64,000 bases of DNA from Euglena gracilis (lineage: Eukaryota; Euglenida; Euglenophyceae; Euglenales), in contig CP154954.1 of assembly GCA_039621445.1 (NCBI GenBank), positions 75,156,634 through 75,220,633 on the forward strand, given 5' to 3'. The translations under genes and the position numbers were made by a program. Of the stretch, positions 30,866 to 41,600 are shown piece after piece. The notes beneath the pieces were generated by a model, which saw only the letters and a program-made list of their open reading frames with translations, did no database searches and was not told the origin of the DNA. Positions within the stretch are counted from its first letter, which is position 1; each line of letters starts with the position of its first letter.

Positions 30866-31715
30866 GAGCATTTTTGGATCGATTTTCAAAGAAAAATCAG
30901 GGGTTTTTGACCGATTCCGACCCGATTTCCGGCCCTTTGCCCGTCCATGAAATCGAAAAAATTTCGGCCCCCCCTCAGTTTCGAGGTAGGAGGGGGGGGG
31001 CGCTGAGCTCTTATCCCTTTATGGGTAAGAGCGAAGCTTACCACCGGCGAAACCCCCCCTCGACCCCCCCCCCCCCTCCCCCCCCCCCCCCCCCCGGGTC
31101 GGGGCCACCTCGGGAACCGACGGATTATCACCATGATCCCGGCCCGGTTCCCGGAATTTTTTTTTTCAGTCGCGAGCGACTGGATTCCTAGTTTACGAAT
31201 CACCCGGAGTTGACCCCCAACTCCCCGCCAGGCCCGAGTTATTCACGCGCGAAGGGGTCCAAACTCGGTAGGATTTACCCGCCCCCCCCTGGATAAGCCC
31301 CCCCCCCCTTTTGGACTCTGCCATTTCGGCCAAAAAATGTCAATTTTCAAAATATCTCCAAAATGAAGCCAAATCAAAGGAAATGTCCGGAGACCTAATT
31401 TGAAGCCCTTGGAACGCCCCATCTACCGGTATTTTGATTTCCCCGCAACTCCCCGCCTAGCCCGAGATACGGCCGTTTTCGGCGCAGATGGCCGTTTTGT
31501 ACACTTTTTCCACTGTCCGACTTAGCCGTTTTCGGGGGTGGGGGGTCAAAAATCGATGTTTTCAAAATTTCTTTCTCTCGAAAATGATGCAAAATCAAAG
31601 GAAATGTCCGGAGACCTAAATTGAAGCCCTTGGAACGCTCTATCTACTGGGATTTTGGTTTCCCCGCAACTCCCCGCCCAGCCCGAGATACGGGCGTTTT
31701 TCTGGCCAATTTGGG
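30866..31715 (+). repeat. Leader unit, copy 1 (precedes satellite array)
   Basis: A long unit also found at 59,036-59,860 and, in part, at 33,431-33,990. Its first part carries a stem-loop GCTCTTATCC-CTTTAT-GGGTAAGAGC-like hairpin (31,004-31,030) and long C runs; a CAGTCGC-GA-GCGACTG hairpin follows at about 31,168. Its second part is two diverged tandem copies of a segment of about 220-240 bp sharing 'atcaaaggaaatgtccgg' and 'caactccccgcc'. The last segment leads directly into the satellite monomer. Confidence 0.75.
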
Positions 31716-32208
31716 CCATCTTAGGCGGGTCGAAAAACGCTCATTTTCGGCTCAAAAACAGTTTTTCCGGGTCCGGGAGGCCAAACAGCATCGTTTCGGG
31801 CAAAAAAAAATTTTTGATTTTTTTCGACTTTTTTAACCTGGTATTGACCCAAATTCAATGGGTCGGCGGCCCAAAACGGGGCGCTGGCGGGTCGAAAAAC
31901 GCTCATTTTCGGCTCAAAAACAGTTTTTCCGGGTCCGGGAGGCCAAACAGCATCGTTTCGGGCAAAAAAAATTTTTTCGATTTTTTTCGACTTTTTTGAC
32001 CCGGTTTTGACCCAAAATCAATGGGTTGGCAGCCCAAAATGGGGTGCTGGCGGGTCGAAAAACGCTCATTTTCGGCTCAAAAACAGTTTTTCCGGGTCCG
32101 GGAGGCCAAACAGCATCGTTTCGGGCAAAAAAAATTTTTTTCGAATTTTTCCTTTTTTTTTCTTTTTTTTTTTTCCTGTTTTTTTTTTCCTTTTTTTTTG
32201 TTTTTTTT

Positions 32209-32241
<33 letters not shown>

Positions 32242-32295
32242 CTTTTTTTTTCTTTTTTTTTTTTGTTTTTTTGTTTTTTTTTTTTTTTTTTTTTT

Positions 32296-32330
<35 letters not shown>

Positions 32331-33430
32331 TTTTTTTTTTTTTTTTTTTTTTTTTTTGACCCGGTTTTGACCCAAAATCAATGGGTTGGCAGCCCAAAAT
32401 GGGGTGCTGGCGGGTCGAAAAACGCTCATTTTCGGCTCAAAAACAGTTTTTCCGGGTCCGGGAGGCCAAACAGCATCGTTTCGGGCAAAAAATTTTTTGA
32501 TTTTTTTCGACTTTTTTGACCCGGTTTTGACCCAAAATCAATGGGTCGGCGGCCCAAAACGGGGCGCTGGCGGGTCGAAAAACGCTCATTTTCGGCTCAA
32601 AAAACAGTTTTTCCGGGTCCGGGAGGCCAAACAGCATCGTTTCGGGCAAAAAATTTTTTTCGATTTTTTTCGACTTTTTTGACCCGGTTTTGACCCAAAG
32701 TCAATGGGTCGGCGGCCCAAAACAGGGCGCCGGCGGGTCGAAAAACGCTCATTTTCGGCTCAAAAACAGTTTTTCCGGGTCCGGGAGGCCAAAAAACATC
32801 GTTTCGGGCAAAAAATTTTTTGATTTTTTTCGACTTTTTTGACCCGGTTTTGACCCAAAATCAATGGGTCGGCGGCCCAAAACGGGGCGCTGGCGGGTCG
32901 AAAAACGCTCATTTTCGGCTCAAAAACAGTTTTTCCGGGTCCGGGAGGCCAAACAGCATCGTTTCGGGCAAAAAATTTTTTTTCGATTTTTTTCGACTTT
33001 TTTGACCCGGTTTTGACCCAAAATCAATGGGTTGGCAGCCCAAAATGGGGTGCTGGCGGGTCGAAAAACGCTCATTTTCGGCTCAAAAACAGTTTTTCCG
33101 GGTCCGGGAGGCCAAACAGCATCGTTTCGGGCAAAAAAAATTTTTTCGATTTTTTTCGACTTTTTTGACCCGGTTTTGACCCAAAACGGGGCGCTGGCGG
33201 GTCGAAAAAAAAACGCATTTTTTGGGCTAAAACACAGTTTTTCCGGGTCCGGGAGGCCAAAAAACATCGTTTCGGGCAAAAAAAATTTTTTCGCTTTTTT
33301 TCGACTTTTCTGACCCGGTTTTGACCCAAAGTCAATGGGTCGGCGGCCCAAACGGGGCGCCGGCGGGTCGAAAAACGCTCGTTTTCGGCTCAAAAACAAT
33401 TTTTCTGGGTCCGGGAGGCCCAAAAACATC
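31716..33430 (+). repeat. Satellite array, forward orientation, part 1
   Basis: The monomer is about 160 bp: 'gggtcgaaaaacgctc', 'ctcaaaaacagtttttc', 'cgggtccgggaggcc', an A/T tract, then 'gacccggttttgaccc' and 'aatgggt'. About ten units lie here. One contains a T-rich expansion (32,148-32,357). Open frames through the array on both strands reflect the lack of stops in the monomer, not genes. Confidence 0.95.
32148..32357 (+). repeat. T-rich expansion inside one satellite monomer
   Basis: The internal A/T tract of one monomer is expanded to about 210 bases of almost pure T with scattered C and G; normal monomer sequence resumes on both sides. Confidence 0.9.
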
Positions 33431-33990
33431 GGAATTTTTTTTTTCAGTCGCGAGCGACTGGATTCCTAGTTTACGAATCACCCGGAGTTGACCCCCAACT
33501 CCCCGCCAGGCCCGAGTTATTCACGCGCGAAGGGGTCCAAACTCGGTAGGATTTACCCGCCCCCCCCTGGATAAGCCCCCCCCCTTTTGGACTCTGCCAT
33601 TTCGGCCAAAAAATGTCAATTTTCAAAATATCTCCAAAATGAAGCCAAATCAAAGGAAATGTCCGGAGACCTAATTTGAAGCCTTTGGAACGCCCCATCT
33701 ACCGGTATTTTGATTTCCCCGCAACTCCCCGCCTAGCCCGAGATACGGCCGTTTTTGGCCCAGATGGCCATTTTGTACACTTTTTCCACTGTCCGACTTA
33801 GCCGTTTTCAGGGGGTGGGTGGTCAAAAAATCGATGTTTTCAAAATTTCTCGAAAATGATGCAAAATCAAAGGAAATGTCCGGAGACCTAAATTGAAGCC
33901 CTTGGAACGCTCTATCTACTGGGATTTTGGTTTCCCCGCAACTCCCCGCCCAGCCCGAGATACGGGCGTTTTTCTGGCCAATTTGGGCCA
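33431..33990 (+). repeat. Leader unit, copy 2 (interrupts the array)
   Basis: Begins inside a monomer right after 'aaaaacatcg' and matches copy 1 from the 'cagtcgcgagcgactg' hairpin onward almost base for base. The hairpin and C-run first part is missing, so this copy is 5' truncated. It leads straight into forward monomers. Confidence 0.85.
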
Positions 33991-35545
33991 TCTTAGGCGG
34001 GTCGAAAAACGCTCATTTTCGGCTCAAAAACAGTTTTTCCGGGTCCGGGAGGCCAAACAGCATCGTTTCGGGCAAAAAATTTTTTGATTTTTTTCGACTT
34101 TTTTGACCCGGTTTTGACCCAAAATCAATGGGTCGGCGGCCCAAAACGGGGCGCTGGCGGGTCGAAAAACGCTCATTTTCGGCTCAAAAACAGTTTTTCC
34201 GGGTCCGGGAGGCCAAACAGCATCGTTTCGGGCAAAAAAATTTTTTTCGATTTTTTTCGACTTTTTTGACCCGGTTTTGACCCAAAATCAATGGGTTGGC
34301 AGCCCAAAATGGGGTGCTGGCGGGTCGAAAAACGCTCATTTTCGGCTCAAAAACAGTTTTTCTGGGTCCGGGAGGCCAAACAGCATCGTTTCGGGCAAAA
34401 AATTTTTTGATTTTTTTCGACTTTTTTGACCCGGTTTTGACCCCAAATCAATGGGTTGGCAGCCCAAAATGGGGTGCTGGCGGGTCGAAAAACGCTCATT
34501 TTCGGCTCAAAAACAGTTTTTCCGGGTCCGGGAGGCCAAACAGCATCGTTTCGGGCAAAAATTTTTTTGATTTTTTTCGACTTTTTTGACCCGGTTTTGA
34601 CCCAAAATCAATGGGTCGGCGGCCCAAAACGGGGCGCTGGCGGGTCGAAAAACGCTCATTTTCGGCTCAAAAACAGTTTTTCCGGGTCCGGGAGGCCAAA
34701 CAGCATCGTTTCGGGCAAAAAATTTTTTTTCGATTTTTTTCGACTTTTTTGACCCGGTTTTGACCCAAAGTCAATGGGTCGGCGGCCCAAAACAGGGCGC
34801 CGGCGGGTCGAAAAACGCTCATTTTCGGCTCAAAAACAGTTTTTCCGGGTCCGGGAGGCCAAAAAACATCGTTTCGGGCAAAAAATTTTTTGATTTTTTC
34901 GACTTTTTTGACCCGGTTTTGACCCAAAATCAATGGGTCGGCGGCCCAAAACGGGGCGCTGGCGGGTCGAAAAACGCTCATTTTCGGCTCAAAAACAGTT
35001 TTTCCGGGTCCGGGAGGCCAAACAGCATCGTTTCGGGCAAAAAATTTTTTTTCGATTTTTTTCGACTTTTTTGACCCGGTTTTGACCCAAAATCAATGGG
35101 TTGGCAGCCCAAAATGGGGTGCTGGCGGGTCGAAAAACGCTCATTTTCGGCTCAAAAACAGTTTTTCCGGGTCCGGGAGGCCAAACAGCATCGTTTCGGG
35201 CAAAAAAAATTTTTTCGATTTTTTTCGACTTTTTTGACCCGGTTTTGACCCAAAACGGGGCGCTGGCGGGTCGAAAAACGCTCGTTTTCGGCTCAAAAAC
35301 AGTTTTTCCGGGTCCGGGAGGCCAAAAAACATCGTTTCGGGCAAAAAAAATTTTTTCGCTTTTTTTCGACTTTTCTGACCCGGTTTTGACCCAAAGTCAA
35401 TGGGTCGGCGGCCCAAACGGGGCGCCGGCGGGTCGAAAAACGCTCGTTTTCGGCTCAAAAACAATTTTTCTGGGTCCGGGAGGCCCAAAAACATCGTTTT
35501 GGGCAAAAAAAATTTTTCGATTTTTTTCGACTTTTTTGGCCGAAA
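33991..35545 (+). repeat. Satellite array, forward orientation, part 2
   Basis: About ten more monomers in the same orientation. Some units lack the 'aatgggtcggcggcc' portion, shortening them (for example near 35,250). Confidence 0.95.
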
Positions 35546-38500
35546 ACGGCCAAAAAAAAGTCGAAAAAGTCGAACTGTGGAAAAAGTGTACAAAAAGGCC
35601 TCAGCACCCCATTTTGGGCTGCCAACCCATTGATTTTGGGTCAAAACCGGGTCAAAAAAGTCGAAAAAAATCGAAAATTTTTTTTTGCCTGAAACGATGC
35701 TGTTTGGCCTCCCGGACCCGGAAAAACTGTTTTTGAGCCGAAAATGAGCGTTTTTCGACCCGCCAGCACCCCATTTTGGGCTGCCAACCCATTGATTTTG
35801 GGTCAAAACCGGGTCAAAAAAGTCGAAAAAAATCGAAAAAATTTTTTTTGCCCGAAACGATGTTTTTGGGCCTCCCGGACCCAGAAAAATTGTTTTTGAG
35901 CCGAAAACGAGCGTTTTTCGACCCACCGGCGCCCCGTTTTGGGCCGCCCGCCCCGTTTTTGGTCGCCGACCCATTGACTTTGGGTCAAAACCGGGTCAAA
36001 AAAGTCGAAAAAAAGCGAAAAATTTTTTTTTGCCCGAAACGATGCTGTTTGGCCTCCCGGACCCGGAAAAACTGTTTTTGAGCCGAAAATGAGCGTTTTT
36101 CGACCCGCCAGCGCCCCGTTTTGGGCCGCCGACCCATTGATTTTGGGTCAAAACCGGGTCAAAAAAGTCGAAAAAAAAAATCGAAAAAATTTTTTTTGCC
36201 CGAAACGATGCTGTTTGGCCTCCCGGACCCGGAAAAACTGTTTTTGAGCCGAAAATGAGCGTTTTTCGACCCGCCAGCACCCCATTTTGGGCTGCCAACC
36301 CATTGATTTTGGGTCAAAACCGGGTCAAAAAAGTCGAAAAAAATCGAAAAAATTTTTTTGCCCGAAACGATGTTTTTGGGCCTCCCGGACCCAGAAAAAC
36401 TGTTTTTGAGCCGAAAACGAGCGTTTTTCGACCCGCCAGCGCCCCGTTTTGGGCCGCCAACCCATTGATTTTGGGTCAAAACCGGGTCAAAAAAGTCGAA
36501 AAAAATCAAAAAAATTTTTTTTGCCCGAAACGATTTTTTTGGCCTCCCGGACCCGGAAAAACTGTTTTGGAGACGAAAATGATCTTTTTTCGACCCGCCA
36601 GCTCCCCTTTTTGGGCTGCCAACCCATTGATTTGGGGTCAAAACCGGGTCAAAAAAGTCGAAAAAAATCGAAAAAATTTTTTTTGCCCGAAACGATGCCT
36701 CCCGGACCCGGAAAAACTGTTTTTGAGCCGAAAACGAGCGTTTTTCGACCCGCCAGCGCCCCGTTTTGGGCCGCCGACCCATTGACTTTGGGTCAAAACC
36801 GGGTCAAAAAAGTCGAAAAAAATCAAAAAATTTTTTTTTGCCCGAAACGATGCTGTTTGGCCTCCCGGACCCGGAAAAACTGTTTTTGAGCCGAAAATGA
36901 GCGTTTTTCGACCCGCCAGCGCCCCGTTTTGGGCCGCCGACCCATTGATTTTGGGTCAAAACCGGGTCAAAAAAGTCGAAAAAAATCGAAAAAAATTTTT
37001 TTGCCCGAAACGATGTTGTTTGGCCTCCCGGACCCGGAAAAATTGTTTTTGAGCCGAAAATGAGCGTTTTTCGACCCGCCAGCGCCCCGTTTTGGGCCGC
37101 CGACCCATTGACTTTGGGTCAAAACCGGGTCAAAAAAGTCGAAAAAAATCGAAAAAAATTTTTTTGCCCACCCGGAAAAACTGTTTTTGAGCCGAAAATG
37201 AGCGTTTTTCGACCCGCCAGCACCCCATTTTGGGCTGCCAACCCATTGATTTTGGGTCAAAACCGGGTCAAAAAAGTCGAAAAAAATCGAAAAAAATTTT
37301 TTTGCCCGAAACGATGTTTTTGGGCCTCCCGGACCCAGAAAAATTGTTTTTGAGCCGAAAACGAGCGTTTTTCGACCCGCCAGCACCCCATTTTGGGCTG
37401 CCAACCCATTGACTTTGGGTCAAAACCGGGTCAAAAAAGTCGAAAAAAATCAAAAAATTTTTTTTTGCCCGAAACGATGCTGTTTGGCCTCCCGGACCCG
37501 GAAAAACTGTTTTTGAGCCGAAAATGAGCGTTTTTCGACCCGCCAGCGCCCCGTTTTGGGCCGCCGACCCATTGATTTTGGGTCAAAACCGGGTCAAAAA
37601 AGTCGAAAAAAATCAAAAATTTTTTTGCCCGAAACGATGCTGTTTGGCCTCCCGGACCCGGAAAAACTGTTTTTGAGCCGAAAATGAGCGTTTTTCGACC
37701 CGCCAGCACCCCATTTTGGGCTGCCAACCCATTGATTTTGGGTCAAAACCGGGTCAAAAAAGTCGAAAAAAATCGAAAAAAATTTTTTTGCCCGAAACGA
37801 TGTTTTTGGGCCTCCCGGACCCGGAAAAACTGTTTTTGAGCCGAAAATGAGCGTTTTTCGACCCGCCAGCGCCCCGTTTTGGGCCGCCAACCCATTGACT
37901 TTGGGTCAAAACCGGGTCAAAAAAGTCGAAAAAAAGCGAAAAATTTTTTTTGCCCGAAACGATGCTGTTTGGCCTCCCGGACCCGGAAAAACTGTTTTTG
38001 AGCCGAAAATGAGCGTTTTTCGACCCGCCAGCACCCCATTTTGGGCTGCCAACCCATTGATTTTGGGTCAAAACCGGGTCAAAAAAGTCGAAAAAAATCG
38101 AAAAATTTTTTTTGCCCAAAACGATGTTTTTGGGCCTCCCGGACCCGGAAAAACTGTTTTTGAGCCGAAAATGAGCGTTTTTCGACCCGCCAGCCCCGTT
38201 TTGGGCCGCCGACCCATTGACTTTGGGTCAAAACCGGGTCAAAAAAGTCGAAAAAAATCGAAAAAATTTTTTTTGCCCGAAACGATGTTTTTTGGCCTCC
38301 CGGACCCGGAAAAACTGTTTTTGAGCCGAAAATGAGCGTTTTTCGACCCGCCAGCGCCCCGTTTTGGGCCGCCGACCCATTGATTTTGGGTCAAAACCGG
38401 GTCAAAAAAGTCGAAAAAAATCGAAAAAAAATTTTTTTGCCCGCGAAACGATGAGGGATGGCGGGGACGAACGGAAAAGGGCGAAAAGACAAGGAAACAA

Positions 38501-38598
38501 GCTTCTCTTCTGATGAAAAACTACTACAAAATAAAAAAAAATAACAAGAAAAAAAAAACAAAAAAACAATAATAAAAAGAAAAAAAAAAAAAAAGAAA

Positions 38599-38639
<41 letters not shown>

Positions 38640-41600
38640 GATGCTGTTTGGCCGTCCCGGACCAGGAAAAAAAAAAAAAAAAAAAAAAAAAGAAAAAAAC
38701 TGTTTTTGAGCCGAAAATGAGCGTTTTTCGACCCGCCAGCGCCCCGTTTTGGGCCGCCGACCCATTCATTGACTTTGGGTCAAAACCGGGTCAAAAAAGT
38801 CGAAAAAAATCGAAAAAAATTTTTTTTGCCCGAAACGATGCTGTTTGGCCTCCCGGACCCGGAAAAACTGTTTTTGAGCCGAAAATGAGCGTTTTTCGAC
38901 CCGCCAGCGCCCCGTTTTGGGCCGCCGACCCATTGATTTTGGGTCAAAACCGGGTCAAAAAAGTCGAAAAAAATCAAAAATTTTTTTGCCCGAAACGATG
39001 TTTTTTGGCCTCCCGGACCCGGAAAAACTGTTTTTGAGCCGAAAATGAGCGTTTTTCGACCCGCCAGCGCCCTGTTTTGGGCCGCCGACCCATTCATTGA
39101 CTTTGGGTCAAAACCGGGTCAAAAAAGTCGAAAAAAATCGAAAAAAATTTTTTTTGCCCGAAACGATGCTGTTTGGCCTCCCGGACCCGGAAAAACTGTA
39201 TTTGAGCCGAAAATGAGCGTTTTTCGACCCGCCAGCGCCCTGTTTCTACTAAAGGGGAAACACAGCCGACCCATTGACTTTGGGTCAAAACCGGGTCAAA
39301 AAAGTCGAAAAAAAATCGAAAAAAATTTTTTTGCCCGAAACGATGCTGTTTGGCCTCCCGGACCCGGAAAAACTGTTTTTGAGCCGAAAATGAGCGTTTT
39401 TCGACCCGCCAGCGCCCCGTTTTGGGCCGCCGACCCATTGATTTTGGGTCAAAACCGGGTCAAAAAAGTCGAAAAAAATCAAAAAAAATTTTTTGCCCGA
39501 AACGATGTTTTTTGGCCTCCCGGACCCGGAAAAACTGTTTTTGAGCCGAAAATGAGCGTTTTTCGACCCGCCAGCGCCCCGTTTTGGGCCGCCGACCCAT
39601 TGATTTTTGTTCAAAACCGGGTAAAAAAAGTCAAAAAAAAGCGAAAAATTTTTTTTGCCCGAAACGATGCTGTTTGGCCTCCCGGACCCGGAAAAACTGT
39701 TTTTGAGCCGAAAATGAGCGTTTTTCGACCCGCCAGCGCCCCGTTTTGGGCCGCCGACCCATTGATTTTGGGTCAAAACCGGGTCAAAAAAGTCGAAAAA
39801 AATCAAAAAAAATTTTTTGCCCGAAACGATGTTTTTTGGCCTCCCGGACCCGGAAAAACTGTTTTTGAGCCGAAAATGAGCGTTTTTCGACCCGCCAGCG
39901 CCCCGTTTTGGGCCGCCGACCCATTGATTTTGGGTCAAAACCGGGTCAAAAAAGTCGAAAAAAATCGAAAATTTTTTTTTCCCGAAACGATGTTTTTTGG
40001 CCTCCCGGCCCCGGAAAAACTGTTTTTGAGCCGAAATGAGCGTTTTTCGAGCCGCCGGCGCCCCGTTTTGGGCCGCCGACCCATTGACTTTGGGTCAAAA
40101 CCGGGTCAAAAAAGTCGAAAAAAATCGAAAAAAATTTTTTTGCCCGAAACGATGCTGTTTGGCCTCCCGGACCCGGAAAAACTGTTTTTGAGCCGAAAAT
40201 GAGCGTTTTTCGACCCGCCAGCGCCCCGTTTTGGGCCGCCGACCCATTGATTTTGGGTCAAAACCGGGTCAAAAAAGTCGAAAAAAATCGAAAAAAATTT
40301 TTTTGCCCGAAACGATGTTTTTTGGCCTCCCGGACCCGGAAAAACTGTTTTTGAGCCGAAAATGAGCGTTTTTCGACCCGCCAGCGCCCGTTTTGGGCCG
40401 CCAACCCATTGATTTTGGGTCAAAACCGGGTCAAAAAAGTCGAAAAAAAATCGAAAAAAATTTTTTGCCCGAAACGATGTTTTTTGGCCTCCCGGACCCG
40501 GAAAAACTGTTTTTGAGCCGAAAACGAGCGTTTTTCGACCCGCCAGCGCCCCGTTTTGGGCCGCCGACCCATTGACTTTGGGTCAAAACCGGGTCAAAAA
40601 AGTCGAAAAAAATCGAAAAAATTTTTTTGCCCGAAACGATGCTGTTTGGCCTCCCGGACCCGGAAAAACTGTTTTTGAGCCGAAAATGAGCGTTTTTCGA
40701 CCCGCCAGCGCCCCGTTTTGGGCCGCCAACCCATTGATTTTGGGTCAAAACCGGGTCAAAAAAGTCGAAAAAAATCGAAAAAAATTTTTTTGCCCGAAAC
40801 GATGTTTTTTGGCCTCCCGGACCCAAAAAAACTGTTTTTGAGCCGAAAATGAGCGTTTTTCGACCCGCCAGCGCCCCGTTTTGGGCCGCCGACCCATTGA
40901 TTTTGGGTCAAAACCGGGTCAAAAAAGTCGAAAAAAATCAAAAAATTTTTTTGCCCGAAACGATATTTTTGGGCCTCCCGGACCCGGAAAAACTGTTTTT
41001 GAGCCGAAAACGAGCGTTTTTCGACCCGCCAGCGCCGTTTTGGGCCGCCGACCCATTGATTTTGGGTCAAAACCGGGTCAAAAAAGTCGAAAAAAATCGA
41101 AAAAATTTTTTTTGCCCGAAACGATGCTGTTTTTGGCCTCCCGGACCCGGAAAAAAACTGTTTTTGAGCCGAAAATGAGCGTTTTTCGACCCGCCAGAGC
41201 TCCGTTGTGGGCAGCCAAGCCCTTGACTCAGGTTAAGAACTGGGACAAAAAAGTCGACATAAAAAAAAAAAAATTTTTTTGCCCGAAACGATGCTTTTTG
41301 TCCTCCCGGACCCGAAAAAACTGTTTTTGAGCCGAAAATGAGCGTTTTTCGACCCGCCAGCGCCCCGTTTTGGGCCGCCGACCCATTGATTTTGGGTCAA
41401 AACCGGGTCAAAAAAGTCGAAAAAAATCAAAAATTTTTTTTGCCCGAAACGATGTTTTTGGCCTCCCGGACCCGGAAAAAAAACTGTTTTCGAGCCGAAA
41501 AATGAGCGTTTTTCGACCCGCCAGCGCCCGTTTTGGGCCGCCAACCCATTGATTTTGGGTCAAAACCGGGTCAAAAAAGTCGAAAAAAATCGAAAAAATT

